Positions 1 to 7,949 of a stretch of DNA of 64,000 nt are shown here, one piece after another. Position 1 is the first letter of the stretch. The number at the start of each line of letters is the position of its first letter. The notes below the pieces were generated by a model, which did not search any database, was not told where the DNA came from, and saw only the letters and a list, made by a program, of their open reading frames with translations. Origin of the DNA: JALYUA01 sp038239305 (GTDB taxonomy: Bacteria; Acidobacteriota; Thermoanaerobaculia; UBA5066; Gp7-AA6); the NCBI GenBank assembly GCA_038239305.1, contig JBBSEW010000015.1:1-64000 (forward strand), written 5' to 3'. The position numbers and the translations under genes were made by a program.

Positions 1-29
1 AACACCTGACATTCGTCCGCATCTCCGCG

Positions 30-2762
30 ATGTTTCCGATTACCATCCGTCTTCGCCCGTCCGACGCCGCCGCCAACCTTCTTTTCGCCTCCTGCAATCC
101 GGCACTCGCCTCTCCAGGAAACGGAAGGGTCCCCGCGAGCCCCTCGGGCGCGAAGTCCGGGAAGGCCTCCGATTCCGCCGACCCATCGGCGCCGCCGAAG
201 TTGCGCCTGCCGGCCGGAGCCGCGCCGACGCGCTATTCCGTGGACTGGACCATCGACCCCTCCCGGGAGACGTTCGAGGGAGTCGTCGAGATCGACCTGA
301 CGTTCGATCGCGCCACGCCGGTGCTCTGGCTGAATGCGAAAGAGCTCACCATCCACGACGCCGTTCTCCTGCAGAACGGCAAGCCGGCGAAGGCCCGCGT
401 GCTCGCGGGCGGGGCGGACTTCGCGGGGTTCGCGTTCGATCCGCCGGCGGCTGCCGGAACGGGCCGCCTGCGGATCTCCTATCTCGCCCGGATCAATCCG
501 ACGGACACGACGGGAGTGTTCCGCCAGAAGGTCGGGGACGACTGGTACGTCTATACGCAGTTCGAATCGATCGACGCCCGGCGGGCGTTTCCGTGCTTCG
601 ACGAGCCGTCGTACAAGGTTCCCTGGCAGATGACGCTTCGCATTCCCCGGGGCCTCATGGCCGTGTCGAACACGCCGGTGGAACGCGAGGCGGACGGCGG
701 GGAGAACACCCGCGTCGTGACCTTCCGGACGACCCGGCCTCTCCCCTCGTATCTCGTGGCCGTCGGCGTCGGTCCGTTCGATGCGGTGGACGCGGGGCGG
801 GGGGGCCAGAATTCCGTTCCTCTGCGGATCATCGTGCCGCGGGGCCGCGGCGCCGACGCCAGCTATGCGGCGGAGATCCAGAAGCCGGCGCTCGAGAGGC
901 TCGAAGCGTACTTCGGCATGCCCTATCCCTACGAAAAGCTCGACAACCTCATCATCCCGCAGACCGTCCGCTTCGGCGCGATGGAGAACGCGGGCCTCAT
1001 CACGTGGAACGAAGGCATCGCCCTCGCGAAGCCAAAGGACCAGACGTCCGGCTTCAAGCGCCAGTTCGCCAGCATCTGCCTGCACGAGACTGCGCACCAG
1101 TGGTTCGGCGACTCCGTCACGCTGGCGTTCTGGGACGACACGTGGCTGAACGAGTCGTTCGCGACGTGGATGGCCGCGAAGCTGCTTCGCGATTGGAAGC
1201 CCGAGTGGAATCGGGACGTCGTCGACGTGGCCGACCGCTCCGACACTCTCGAGCGCGACACTCTCAAGACGGCTCGGCAGATCCGCCAGCCGATTCTCTC
1301 GAACGGAGACATCGACAACGCCTTCGACGACATCAGCTATGGCAAAGGCGGTGCTGTGCTCGCGATGTTCGAGAGCTGGATCGGGCCGGACAAGTTTCAG
1401 GCCGGGATCCGCGAGTATCTGAAGGCGCACGAATGGAAGAACGCGACCTCCGCGGATTTCCTGTTTTCCCTCGAGAAGGCGAGCAGCCCGGGCGTGGCGG
1501 CGGCGTTCTCGACCTTTCTCGATCAGCCCGGATTTCCCCTCATCCACGCCGAAATGAAGTGCTCGCCTTCTTCGCCGCCGCGCCTCGTTCTCCATCAGAA
1601 GCGGCTGCTGCCGAAGGGGACGGACTCGAAGGCGATATGGCGCGTCCCCGTATGCGCGCGCTGGGGAGGCGCCTCGTCCGGCGAAGGGCATGCCTGCACT
1701 CTGCTGACGGCAGCCGTGGGGGATCTGCCGCTGGCGGGCGCGACGTCCTGCCCGGACTGGGTCCTCGCCAACGCCGGGGAAGTCGGCTACTTCCGCGTCG
1801 CGTACGCCGGCGACCAGATGAAAAAGCTTCTCCAGGACGGCGGCGCGAAGCTGACGCTCGCGGAGCGCGTCGGACTGATCGGCGACGTGCAGGCGCTCGC
1901 TTCTCTGGGAGAGCTCCCGATGGATCAGGCGCTCGCCCTGGTGTCCGAGTTCGCGAAGGATCCCAGCCGGCCGATCACGACAGCGCTGGCGGAGATCCTC
2001 GAGCCGATCGACAACCATCTCGTGGCGGATGACGCGCGTCCCCGGTTCGAAGCGTTCGTTCGCAACGCGTTCGGGGCTCGCGCGCGCGCCGTCGGCTGGT
2101 CCCCCGTCGCCGGGGAATCCGAGGAGAGCGAGCTTCTCCGTCCCGTTCTCCTCCGGCTGGCGCTGATGGGAAAGGATCCCGACGCGATCCGCGAGGGAGC
2201 GGCGATGGGTCGGAAGTGGCTCGACGACCGGAACGCGGTGAGCCCGGTCGTCTCGCAGACGGCTCTGGTTGCGGCGGCGCTCGAGGGCGACCCCGCGGTC
2301 TTCGATCGCATGGTGGCCGAGCTGCACGCCCCGAAGACCGAACGGCGCGATCGCGCGCGTCTTTACACGGCGCTCGGTCTCTTCTCGGACCCGGCACTCG
2401 AACAACGGGCGCTCGCCCTCACGCTCGACCCGGCGCTCGACTCGCGGGAGTCGATCGGCCTGTTCCGGACTTCGATCGGATATTCGCTGACCCGGGACAG
2501 GGCGTGGGATTTCTTCAAGGCGAACTACGACGCTCTCGTCGCGCGTCTCCCGCGCGAGTTCAGGCCGGTGCTGCCCCGGATCGGGGGCGTGTTCTGCGAC
2601 GGAGCGCACCGCGACGACGTGCGCGCCTTCTTCGAGCCCCGCATCTCGGCGATCGAGGGCGGAGCTCGCCCGCTCGCGCAGGCCCTCGAAACCATCGCGC
2701 AGTGCCAGTCGCTCGCGCCGGCGGAAAAGGACAGCATCGCGCGGTTTTTGTCGTCTCGATAA
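30..2762 (+). CDS. M1 family metallo-aminopeptidase (start possibly outside window)
   Basis: Zinc aminopeptidase of the M1 (aminopeptidase N/ERAP) family, expected to trim N-terminal residues from peptides, probably outside the cytoplasm. The substrate-binding GAMEN motif is near residue 316 and the zinc motif HETAH at 352-356, with the third ligand Glu at 375 in NESFATW; the HExxH-x18-E spacing is intact although HETAH replaces the usual HELAH. The roughly 330 residues after the catalytic domain fit the M1 helical ERAP-like domain. The frame stays open to the left edge, so the ATG at 30 may be internal and a signal peptide may lie off-window. Family assignment is firm; location and start are inferred. 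Confidence 0.93.
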   Translation: MFPITIRLRPSDAAANLLFASCNPALASPGNGRVPASPSGAKSGKASDSADPSAPPKLRLPAGAAPTRYSVDWTIDPSRETFEGVVEIDLTFDRATPVLWLNAKELTIHDAVLLQNGKPAKARVLAGGADFAGFAFDPPAAAGTGRLRISYLARINPTDTTGVFRQKVGDDWYVYTQFESIDARRAFPCFDEPSYKVPWQMTLRIPRGLMAVSNTPVEREADGGENTRVVTFRTTRPLPSYLVAVGVGPFDAVDAGRGGQNSVPLRIIVPRGRGADASYAAEIQKPALERLEAYFGMPYPYEKLDNLIIPQTVRFGAMENAGLITWNEGIALAKPKDQTSGFKRQFASICLHETAHQWFGDSVTLAFWDDTWLNESFATWMAAKLLRDWKPEWNRDVVDVADRSDTLERDTLKTARQIRQPILSNGDIDNAFDDISYGKGGAVLAMFESWIGPDKFQAGIREYLKAHEWKNATSADFLFSLEKASSPGVAAAFSTFLDQPGFPLIHAEMKCSPSSPPRLVLHQKRLLPKGTDSKAIWRVPVCARWGGASSGEGHACTLLTAAVGDLPLAGATSCPDWVLANAGEVGYFRVAYAGDQMKKLLQDGGAKLTLAERVGLIGDVQALASLGELPMDQALALVSEFAKDPSRPITTALAEILEPIDNHLVADDARPRFEAFVRNAFGARARAVGWSPVAGESEESELLRPVLLRLALMGKDPDAIREGAAMGRKWLDDRNAVSPVVSQTALVAAALEGDPAVFDRMVAELHAPKTERRDRARLYTALGLFSDPALEQRALALTLDPALDSRESIGLFRTSIGYSLTRDRAWDFFKANYDALVARLPREFRPVLPRIGGVFCDGAHRDDVRAFFEPRISAIEGGARPLAQALETIAQCQSLAPAEKDSIARFLSSR

Positions 2763-2798
2763 GAGGCGCCGGGAGGGACGCGGTGAGAACCTCGGTGC

Positions 2799-2846
2799 GA
2801 GGCGCGGTAAGAGGCGCGGTAAGAGGCGCGGTAAGAGGCGCGGTAA
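2799..2846. repeat. 12-bp tandem repeat, 4 copies
   Basis: Four perfect copies of gaggcgcggtaa run head to tail between the M1 peptidase and the downstream hydrolase, with decayed copies on both sides. Each unit carries a TAA, so the array is closed in one forward frame and is not coding there. Confidence 0.9.
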
Positions 2847-2922
2847 GACACGCGGCGAGAATCGGGCCGCCCGGTTCCCTGAAGGTTCCTTCGGGCCGCC
2901 GCTTCCCGGGAGGGATCGGGGA

Positions 2923-3573
2923 TTGAGCGCCGACATCGCGTCGCCCCGGTTCCTCGTCGACGGCCCCGAGGATGCTCCGCACGTGGTCATGCTCGCGCAC
3001 GGGGCGGGGGCGCCGATGGACTCTTCCTTCATGAACGACTTCGCCCGCGGTCTCGCTGCCGAAGGCGTCCGCGTCGTGCGTTTCGAGTTCCCCTACATGC
3101 GGGTGCGGCGGGGAGGCGGAAAGGGGAGCGCCCCGGACCGCGAGCCCGTCCTGCGGAATTCCTGGAAGGAGGCGATCGCGGCGCACGGCGGCGGCCCGCG
3201 CCTCGTGATCGGGGGAAAGTCGCTCGGTGGCCGGATCGCGAGCCTCGTGGCCGACGAAACCGGCGCCCGCGGCCTCCTGTGCCTCGGATACCCGTTCCAT
3301 CCTCCCGGCCAGCCCGATCGCCTGCGCACGCGTCATCTGGCGGCTCTCGCGACCCCGGCGCTCATCCTTCAGGGAACCCGGGACCCGTTTGGGGGTCGGG
3401 AGGACGTTGCCGGATACGCCCTCGCTTCCTCGATCCGCGTCGCGTGGCTCGAAGACGGGGACCACTCCTGGAAACCGCGCGTCCGCTCCGGCCAGACGCT
3501 GGAGGGCCACATGGCCTCCGCCATCCGCGAGGCCGCGCAATTCGTGCGATCTCTTCCTCCGCCCGGGTCTTAG
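2923..3573 (+). CDS. Alpha/beta hydrolase, KANL3/Tex30-like
   Basis: Small single-domain alpha/beta hydrolase of 216 residues, substrate unknown. Visible landmarks are an early AHGAGAPMDS oxyanion-type loop, the nucleophile elbow GKSLGGR, an acidic residue in the GTRDPFG loop and a C-terminal histidine in DGDHSWKPR, so the catalytic triad appears complete. The TTG start follows a GGGAGGGAT purine stretch. The layout resembles the KANL3/Tex30 hydrolase family common in bacteria. The stop codon TAG forms part of a -10-like hexamer for msrB, which begins 9 nt further on. Confidence 0.8.
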   Translation: MSADIASPRFLVDGPEDAPHVVMLAHGAGAPMDSSFMNDFARGLAAEGVRVVRFEFPYMRVRRGGGKGSAPDREPVLRNSWKEAIAAHGGGPRLVIGGKSLGGRIASLVADETGARGLLCLGYPFHPPGQPDRLRTRHLAALATPALILQGTRDPFGGREDVAGYALASSIRVAWLEDGDHSWKPRVRSGQTLEGHMASAIREAAQFVRSLPPPGS

Positions 3574-3576
3574 AAT
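3571..3576 (+). promoter_or_regulatory. -10-like TAGAAT immediately before msrB
   Basis: TAGAAT lies 6 nt before the msrB ATG and its TAG is also the stop codon of the upstream hydrolase. The spacing would place transcription start at or next to the ATG, implying a leaderless mRNA. No convincing -35 is seen, so this is inference from position. Confidence 0.4.
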
Positions 3577-3582
3577 CGCGTC

Positions 3583-3981
3583 ATGGCACGTATAAAAAAG
3601 ACGGACGAGGAATGGCGCGCGCAGTTGACGCCCGAGCAATATCGCGTAACGCGGGAGAAGGGCACCGAGCGCCCCTTTACCGGCGAGTACGACAAGGCCA
3701 AGACGAAGGGGACCTACCGCTGCGTCGGTTGTGGGAATGCTCTCTTCCGGTCGGAGGAGAAGTTCGACTCCGGCACCGGCTGGCCGAGCTTCTGCGCGCC
3801 CGCGGCTCCCGAGGCCGTGGCGGAGAAGGACGACCGGGGTCTCTTCATGAAGCGCACGGAGGTTCTGTGCGCGGACTGTGACGCCCATCTCGGCCATGTC
3901 TTTCCGGACGGGCCGCAACCAACCGGCCAGCGATACTGCATGAACTCGGCTGCGCTGAAGCTCGAGCCCGATCCCGAGTGA
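3583..3981 (+). CDS. msrB: Peptide-methionine (R)-S-oxide reductase
   Basis: Repairs oxidised proteins by reducing methionine-R-sulfoxide. The 132-residue protein is a stand-alone MsrB domain: CVGCGNALF and CADCDAHLGHVF supply the two CxxC zinc-binding pairs, FDSGTGWPSF is the substrate-pocket motif, and RYCMNSAAL carries the catalytic Cys119. No MsrA domain is fused and no signal peptide is visible, so it is probably cytoplasmic. No Shine-Dalgarno sequence precedes the ATG; a -10-like TAGAAT sits 6 nt upstream instead. Assignment rests on unambiguous family motifs. Confidence 0.97.
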   Translation: MARIKKTDEEWRAQLTPEQYRVTREKGTERPFTGEYDKAKTKGTYRCVGCGNALFRSEEKFDSGTGWPSFCAPAAPEAVAEKDDRGLFMKRTEVLCADCDAHLGHVFPDGPQPTGQRYCMNSAALKLEPDPE

Positions 3982-4079
3982 TTCCGCGGAATCGTCCGAG
4001 CCGGACGAACCAGCCGTCCGACCGACGCGTGACGATCCGTGCGAACCGGCGTGAGCTCGGATCCCGGCGCCCGCCGCGA

Positions 4080-4085
4080 TAAGCT
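4080..4085 (+). promoter_or_regulatory. -10-like TAAGCT before small ORF
   Basis: TAAGCT ends 6 nt before the ATG at 4092, the same geometry seen before msrB and several other genes in this window. Weak match to the -10 consensus; proposed only because the spacing recurs. Confidence 0.25.
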
Positions 4086-4091
4086 GGCTTC

Positions 4092-4358
4092 ATGGCCCGG
4101 GGGTGGGGGAAGAGCGAGGAAGATCTGGGCGCCGACCGGGAGCACGCAAGGGAAGCCGCCCGGGCTCCCGGCGGTTCCCGCGGCGACGCGAGGCGTTCGA
4201 CCGAGGCGCGCTCGATTCGCATGTCGCTCGCGCGGATCGCGGATCAGCTCGCGCGGACGGAAAACTCCCCGCGCCGGGAGGCTCTCGAAACCGCCCGCCG
4301 GGAGCTCGAGGCGCGCCTCAGCGCGCTCGATCTTCCGGACGGCGGGGATGAGTCTTGA
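4092..4358 (+). CDS. Small charged protein of unknown function, coupled to exonuclease III
   Basis: An 88-residue hydrophilic protein rich in Arg, Glu and Ala, predicted mostly helical, with no recognised motif, signal peptide or membrane segment. The second half (ARIADQLARTENSPRREA and onward) has heptad-like spacing of Leu/Ala and could form a short coiled coil. Its stop overlaps the TTG start of the exonuclease III gene by 4 nt (TTGA), so the two are probably co-translated. I do not recognise a family; a role with the nuclease is only a guess from coupling. Confidence 0.6.
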   Translation: MARGWGKSEEDLGADREHAREAARAPGGSRGDARRSTEARSIRMSLARIADQLARTENSPRREALETARRELEARLSALDLPDGGDES

Positions 4359-5104
4359 AGATCGCCACCTGGAACGTCAACGGGATCCGGGCGCGGGAGG
4401 CGCAGTTTCGCGAATGGGTCGACACGGAGCGGCCGGACGTGGTCTGCCTCCAGGAGATCAAGGCGGCGAGCGCGCAGGTTCCCGCCGCTCTCTGCGAGAT
4501 GGACGGGTACTGGTGTTACTGGCACGGGGCCGGGGGCTACTCCGGCGTCGGGCTTCACGTATCGCGGGCGACGTTTCCGGAGAAGCCCGAGTTCCTCCAT
4601 CCCGACTTCGACCACGAGACGCGGATCGTCACGGCCCGGCTGCCTGGCGTGACCGTCGCATCGATCTATGTGCCGAACGGGGGGAAGGATTACCCCACGA
4701 AGATCCGGTTTTTGGAAGCGATGGCCGCCTATGCCGCCGCCGCCCGCGAAAAGGGGGACACGATCGTGTTGTGCGGGGACCTGAACGTCGCCCGGACGGA
4801 TCGGGACGTTCATCCTCGCGAGCGAAAACCGAACCTGATCGGGCAGCGGCCCGAGGAGCGAGACCTCCTCGAGAAGATCATCGGGAACGGTCTCGTGGAC
4901 GTCGGTCGCGCGCTCGATCCCGACAACGAAGGCCTTTTCACGTGGTGGGCGCCGTGGCGAAACATGAAGCAGCGCAATATCGGCTGGAGGCTCGACTACC
5001 TTCTCGCGAGCGAATCGCTCGCGTCCCGCGCCTCGGAGTGCGTCGTCCGGAAGGACGTGGGGACGAGCGATCACGCGCCCGTCGTGGCGACTTTCGAACC
5101 CTGA
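4355..5104 (+). CDS. xth: Exodeoxyribonuclease III / AP endonuclease
   Basis: Base-excision repair nuclease of the ExoIII/APE1 family, cleaving DNA 5' to abasic sites and degrading 3' ends. The 249-residue sequence opens with MKIATWNVNGIRARE, followed by the metal-binding Glu of CLQEIKA, the catalytic DLNVAR motif, and C-terminal SDHAPVVA containing the catalytic Asp-His pair; length is normal for the family. The TTG start is supported by the 4-nt overlap with the upstream small ORF and by exact alignment of the N-terminus with family members. Confidence 0.95.
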   Translation: MKIATWNVNGIRAREAQFREWVDTERPDVVCLQEIKAASAQVPAALCEMDGYWCYWHGAGGYSGVGLHVSRATFPEKPEFLHPDFDHETRIVTARLPGVTVASIYVPNGGKDYPTKIRFLEAMAAYAAAAREKGDTIVLCGDLNVARTDRDVHPRERKPNLIGQRPEERDLLEKIIGNGLVDVGRALDPDNEGLFTWWAPWRNMKQRNIGWRLDYLLASESLASRASECVVRKDVGTSDHAPVVATFEP

Positions 5105-5236
5105 GAGCCGTATTCCCCGTCCGCCCCTTTCATTCGCCTTTCCGATCCCGATAGAATCGCCCCATCCCGTTCGTTCCCGTTTGGCGTTTTCCGTCTCACG
5201 CTCCCGGAGCTTCTCTATCGCGACACGGAGGCCAGC

Positions 5237-6391
5237 ATGACCGGCTTCTCCTCGATCGATCGGCGCCGTTTCCTGGGATTCGCCGCCCTGGCCGCGGTCG
5301 CGCCGGGAAGGCTCATCGCCGCGGCCGCGGACGGGATTCCCCCCGGCCGGCGCCGGATGATCCAGCGCAACGGCTACGCGATCGATGCGGAGACGCCGCT
5401 CGATGCCCTGATGACCTATCTCACGCCGAACGATCTGTTCTTCGTCCGACACCATTGGAATCCCCAGTACGCGGCGCACCGGGGCTGGGGGCTCGTCGTG
5501 GACGGCGAGGTGGAGCGGCCGCTGCGCCTGACTGTGGAAGATCTGCGCCGGATGCCGCGCGCCTCGGCGACCTGCGTCCTCCAGTGCGCGGGCAACGGCC
5601 GGGCGCTCTTTTCTCCGGGCATCGCGGGCGTTCAGTGGCAGTACGGCGCGGTGGGAAACGCGAAGTGGACCGGCGTGCGCGTCCGTGACGTTCTCGAGCG
5701 GGCCGGACTGAAGGCGACCGCGAAGCATCTCCATACGTTCGGAAGCGATAAGCCTCCGCTCAAGGTTCCGCCGTTCTGGCGGAGCGTCGAGCTCGAGAAG
5801 ATTCTCGCGGACGGGATCATCGCGGACGAGATGAACGGGGAACCCCTGCCTTCTGTTCACGGCGGTCCGGCGCGCCTCGTCGTGCCCGGCTGGGCGGGAG
5901 ACCACTGGATGAAGTGGCTCGAGCGGATCTCGCCTCAGCCCGAGGCGCAGAAGGGCTTTTACATGGAAACGGCCTATCGCTACCCGAAGGCGCCTGGCGC
6001 CCCTGGCGTGGCTATTCCGGTGGCCGAGACGCAGCCCGTGACCGAGATCTTCGTGAAGTCGACGATCACCGATGCTCCGGCACGGGCACGCGCGGGGGCG
6101 GCGGCGGTGGTGCGCGGTTTCGCGTTTTCCGGCGCTCCGGACGTCGCGCGCGTCGAGATCAGCGAGGACGAAGGCGCCACCTGGAAACCCGCCGAGCTCG
6201 ACCCGCAGCACGACCCGTGGGCGTGGAGGCTGTGGTCGTACCGGTGGATTCCCGCGGTGCCGGGAAAGGCGACCCTGTGGGCGAGGGCCACCGACAGCCG
6301 CGGCGCGGTTCAGCCGAAGGACGGTGTCTGGAATCCGAGCGGGTACCTCCATAACGGATGGCACTCGGCGGCCGTGGAGGTGGAAGCGTGA
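5237..6391 (+). CDS. Sulfite oxidase-type molybdopterin enzyme, Tat-exported
   Basis: Molybdenum-cofactor oxidoreductase of the sulfite oxidase/SoxC/SorA group, expected to oxidise sulfite or a related substrate in the periplasm. The N-terminus has a twin-arginine signal (DRRRFLGFAALAAVAPG). The cofactor Cys is probably Cys117 in LQCAGNG, and the C-terminal part (ARVEISEDEGATWKPAEL) is the dimerisation domain typical of this family. There is no internal heme domain; instead the next gene, overlapping by 4 nt (GTGA), encodes a monoheme cytochrome c that is the likely electron acceptor, as in SorAB. Substrate identity is inferred. Confidence 0.88.
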   Translation: MTGFSSIDRRRFLGFAALAAVAPGRLIAAAADGIPPGRRRMIQRNGYAIDAETPLDALMTYLTPNDLFFVRHHWNPQYAAHRGWGLVVDGEVERPLRLTVEDLRRMPRASATCVLQCAGNGRALFSPGIAGVQWQYGAVGNAKWTGVRVRDVLERAGLKATAKHLHTFGSDKPPLKVPPFWRSVELEKILADGIIADEMNGEPLPSVHGGPARLVVPGWAGDHWMKWLERISPQPEAQKGFYMETAYRYPKAPGAPGVAIPVAETQPVTEIFVKSTITDAPARARAGAAAVVRGFAFSGAPDVARVEISEDEGATWKPAELDPQHDPWAWRLWSYRWIPAVPGKATLWARATDSRGAVQPKDGVWNPSGYLHNGWHSAAVEVEA

Positions 6392-6807
6392 GACGCCGAA
6401 GCCTGACGAGGATCAGGATTCTCGCGCTGATTCTGGTCGCCGGTCTTCTCGCCGCTCCGCGGAATTCCTCGGCCGCGCCGCGCAAGAAGAAGCCGGCGAA
6501 GGCGAAAGTGGCTCTGGTCAATTTCGATGCCCATCTCCCCGTCCTGGGAACGAAGCTCGCGGAATTTCCGGCCGGCCCCGGCAAGGCTCTGGCGGATGCG
6601 GGCTGCGTGTTCTGCCACTCCGCCGACATGGTCGTGCAGCAGCGCCTGACGGAGAAACAGTGGACGGCGGAGATCACGAAAATGACGGGATGGGGCGCCG
6701 ACGTGCCGGTAGACAAGCGCGACGAGCTCATCGCGTACCTGGTGAAAAATTTTGGAACGGACGGCCCACGCTACGAGCCGGTCGTGGCGCGACCCGTCGG
6801 GCGCTGA
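6388..6807 (+). CDS. Secreted monoheme cytochrome c, SorB-like electron acceptor
   Basis: About 139 residues with an N-terminal signal peptide (RIRILALILVAGLLAAP) and one heme c site, CVFCH. I chose the GTG at 6388 because it overlaps the stop of the molybdoenzyme gene (GTGA) and is followed at once by the Arg-rich start of a signal sequence; longer versions would read into the upstream gene. Position and size suggest it takes electrons from the preceding sulfite oxidase-like enzyme and passes them to the respiratory chain. A downstream Met suitable as axial ligand is present (EITKMTGWG), but ligation is not proven. Confidence 0.85.
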   Translation: MRRRSLTRIRILALILVAGLLAAPRNSSAAPRKKKPAKAKVALVNFDAHLPVLGTKLAEFPAGPGKALADAGCVFCHSADMVVQQRLTEKQWTAEITKMTGWGADVPVDKRDELIAYLVKNFGTDGPRYEPVVARPVGR

Positions 6808-6855
6808 CGGCGAACAGCCGGCCGCCAGCAGGAGAAAACTTTTCAGGAGGATTCG

Positions 6856-7122
6856 ATGGCCCACCCGTTTTTCGGACTCTTCGGATGCCTGTGGTTCGTA
6901 GTCGTCATCGTCGCGGTGGGTTACCCCGCGTGGAAGATCGCGGAGAAGCTCGGTTACGCCGGCCCGATGAGCCTGCTCATGTACATCCCGATCGTCAACC
7001 TGATCGTTCTCTGGTACCTCGCGCTGAACGAGTGGCCGATCGAGCTCGAGCTGCGACGCTGGCGCGGGTCCGTCCCGCCCGTTCCCGGGATCGCGCCGCC
7101 GCCGCCGCCCATCGGAGGCTGA
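6856..7122 (+). CDS. Small two-helix membrane protein, DUF5684-like
   Basis: An 88-residue protein with two hydrophobic stretches (about residues 7-27 and 38-56) separated by WKIAEKLGYAGP, and a C-terminal proline-rich tail. The pattern resembles small membrane proteins in the DUF5684 group that place a signature like KAGxxGWxxLIPIYN between two helices; here the equivalent is EKLGYAGPMSLLMYIPIVN. A strong AGGAGG lies 6 nt before the ATG. It follows the sulfite dehydrogenase pair in the same direction but at 48 nt, so operon membership is possible. Function unknown. Confidence 0.75.
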   Translation: MAHPFFGLFGCLWFVVVIVAVGYPAWKIAEKLGYAGPMSLLMYIPIVNLIVLWYLALNEWPIELELRRWRGSVPPVPGIAPPPPPIGG

Positions 7123-7138
7123 TCGGATTCCGTCGCCA

Positions 7139-7165
7139 CCGGATCAGGCACCGGGCCTGATCCGG
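7139..7165. terminator. Perfect hairpin between convergent genes
   Basis: An 11-bp perfect stem (ccggatcaggc / gcctgatccgg) with a 5-nt loop sits between a forward gene ending at 7122 and a reverse gene ending at 7227. It could stop transcription from both sides, but no T-tract follows on either strand. Confidence 0.5.
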
Positions 7166-7176
7166 CGCCGGCGCTC

Positions 7177-7238
7177 GATCACGCACGCCCCGGGATCACG
7201 CCCGGCCCGATCACGCCCGCCCCGGATCACGCCCGGCC
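7177..7238. repeat. 15-17 bp imperfect tandem repeat overlapping an SDR 3' end
   Basis: Four copies beginning with gatcacgc and continuing with C/G runs. The last copy contains the TGA stop and final codons of the reverse-strand SDR gene; the other three lie downstream of it. Confidence 0.8.
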
Positions 7239-7949
7239 ATAGACCGGGATGTGTGCCCCGCTGATGATCCGCGAATCGGGGCCCGCCAGGAACAGCACGA
7301 CCCGCGCGATGTCGTCGGGAGCGACCCACTTCGAGGAGTCCGCGCCGGGCATCGCCGCCCGGTTCGCGGGCGTGTCGATCGTCGACGGGAGGATCGCGTT
7401 CACCGTGATCCGGGCGTCCGAGAGCTCGGCCGCCATCGCCTCGGTGAGCTGAAGGACCGCGCGTTTCGCGGCCGCGTACGCCGCGAGGTTGGCGCCGGAT
7501 TGAGTCGCGGGACGGCTCGAGACCTGGACGATCGACCCGCCGCCGTTCCGGATCATCTCCGGGACCGCTGCGCGCGACGCGAGCACGGCCGTCTTGAGGT
7601 TGACGTCGAGCTGTCCTTGCCACACGGACCACGCGGTCTCGTGGACGGGAGTGCCGCCCGCGAAGCTGCCGGCGGCGTTCACGAGGATGTCCAGCCGTTC
7701 CCGTCCGGCCGCGCGGACGTATTCGCCGACGGCAGTCTCGTCCGTCAGGTCGAGAGTTCCACCGGAGAGCCGCTCGCGTTCCGAGGCCGGGATCGAGGCG
7801 ATGAGCGCGTCGAACTCGGCCTCCCGCCGGTAAGGCACGGAGACGCGAGCGCCCGCGCCGAGCAGCGCTCGCACGACCGCGGAGCCGAGCGCGCCCGCGC
7901 CGCCCGTGACGATGGCGGTCTTGCCGGAAAACATCTCCGGCGCGCTCAC
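7227..7949 (-). CDS. Short-chain dehydrogenase/reductase
   Basis: NAD(P)-dependent oxidoreductase of the classical SDR family, 240 residues. The Rossmann glycine motif is TGGAGALGSAV near the N-terminus, NAAG appears mid-protein, and the catalytic Ser is in VQVSSRPA. The usual YxxxK is present as YAAAKRAV. Substrate is unknown. The GTG start at 7949 overlaps the TGA of the upstream alpha/beta hydrolase gene (GTGA), so the two are probably translated together; an internal ATG at 7934 is the alternative start. The stop codon lies within a tandem repeat that continues beyond the gene. Confidence 0.88.
   Translation of the reverse strand: MSAPEMFSGKTAIVTGGAGALGSAVVRALLGAGARVSVPYRREAEFDALIASIPASERERLSGGTLDLTDETAVGEYVRAAGRERLDILVNAAGSFAGGTPVHETAWSVWQGQLDVNLKTAVLASRAAVPEMIRNGGGSIVQVSSRPATQSGANLAAYAAAKRAVLQLTEAMAAELSDARITVNAILPSTIDTPANRAAMPGADSSKWVAPDDIARVVLFLAGPDSRIISGAHIPVYGRA

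Noticed and set aside
1083..1097. HETAH in the M1 peptidase as a sign of inactivation
   Set aside because: Both His residues, the Glu and the third ligand at the normal spacing are kept; only a non-ligand residue differs.
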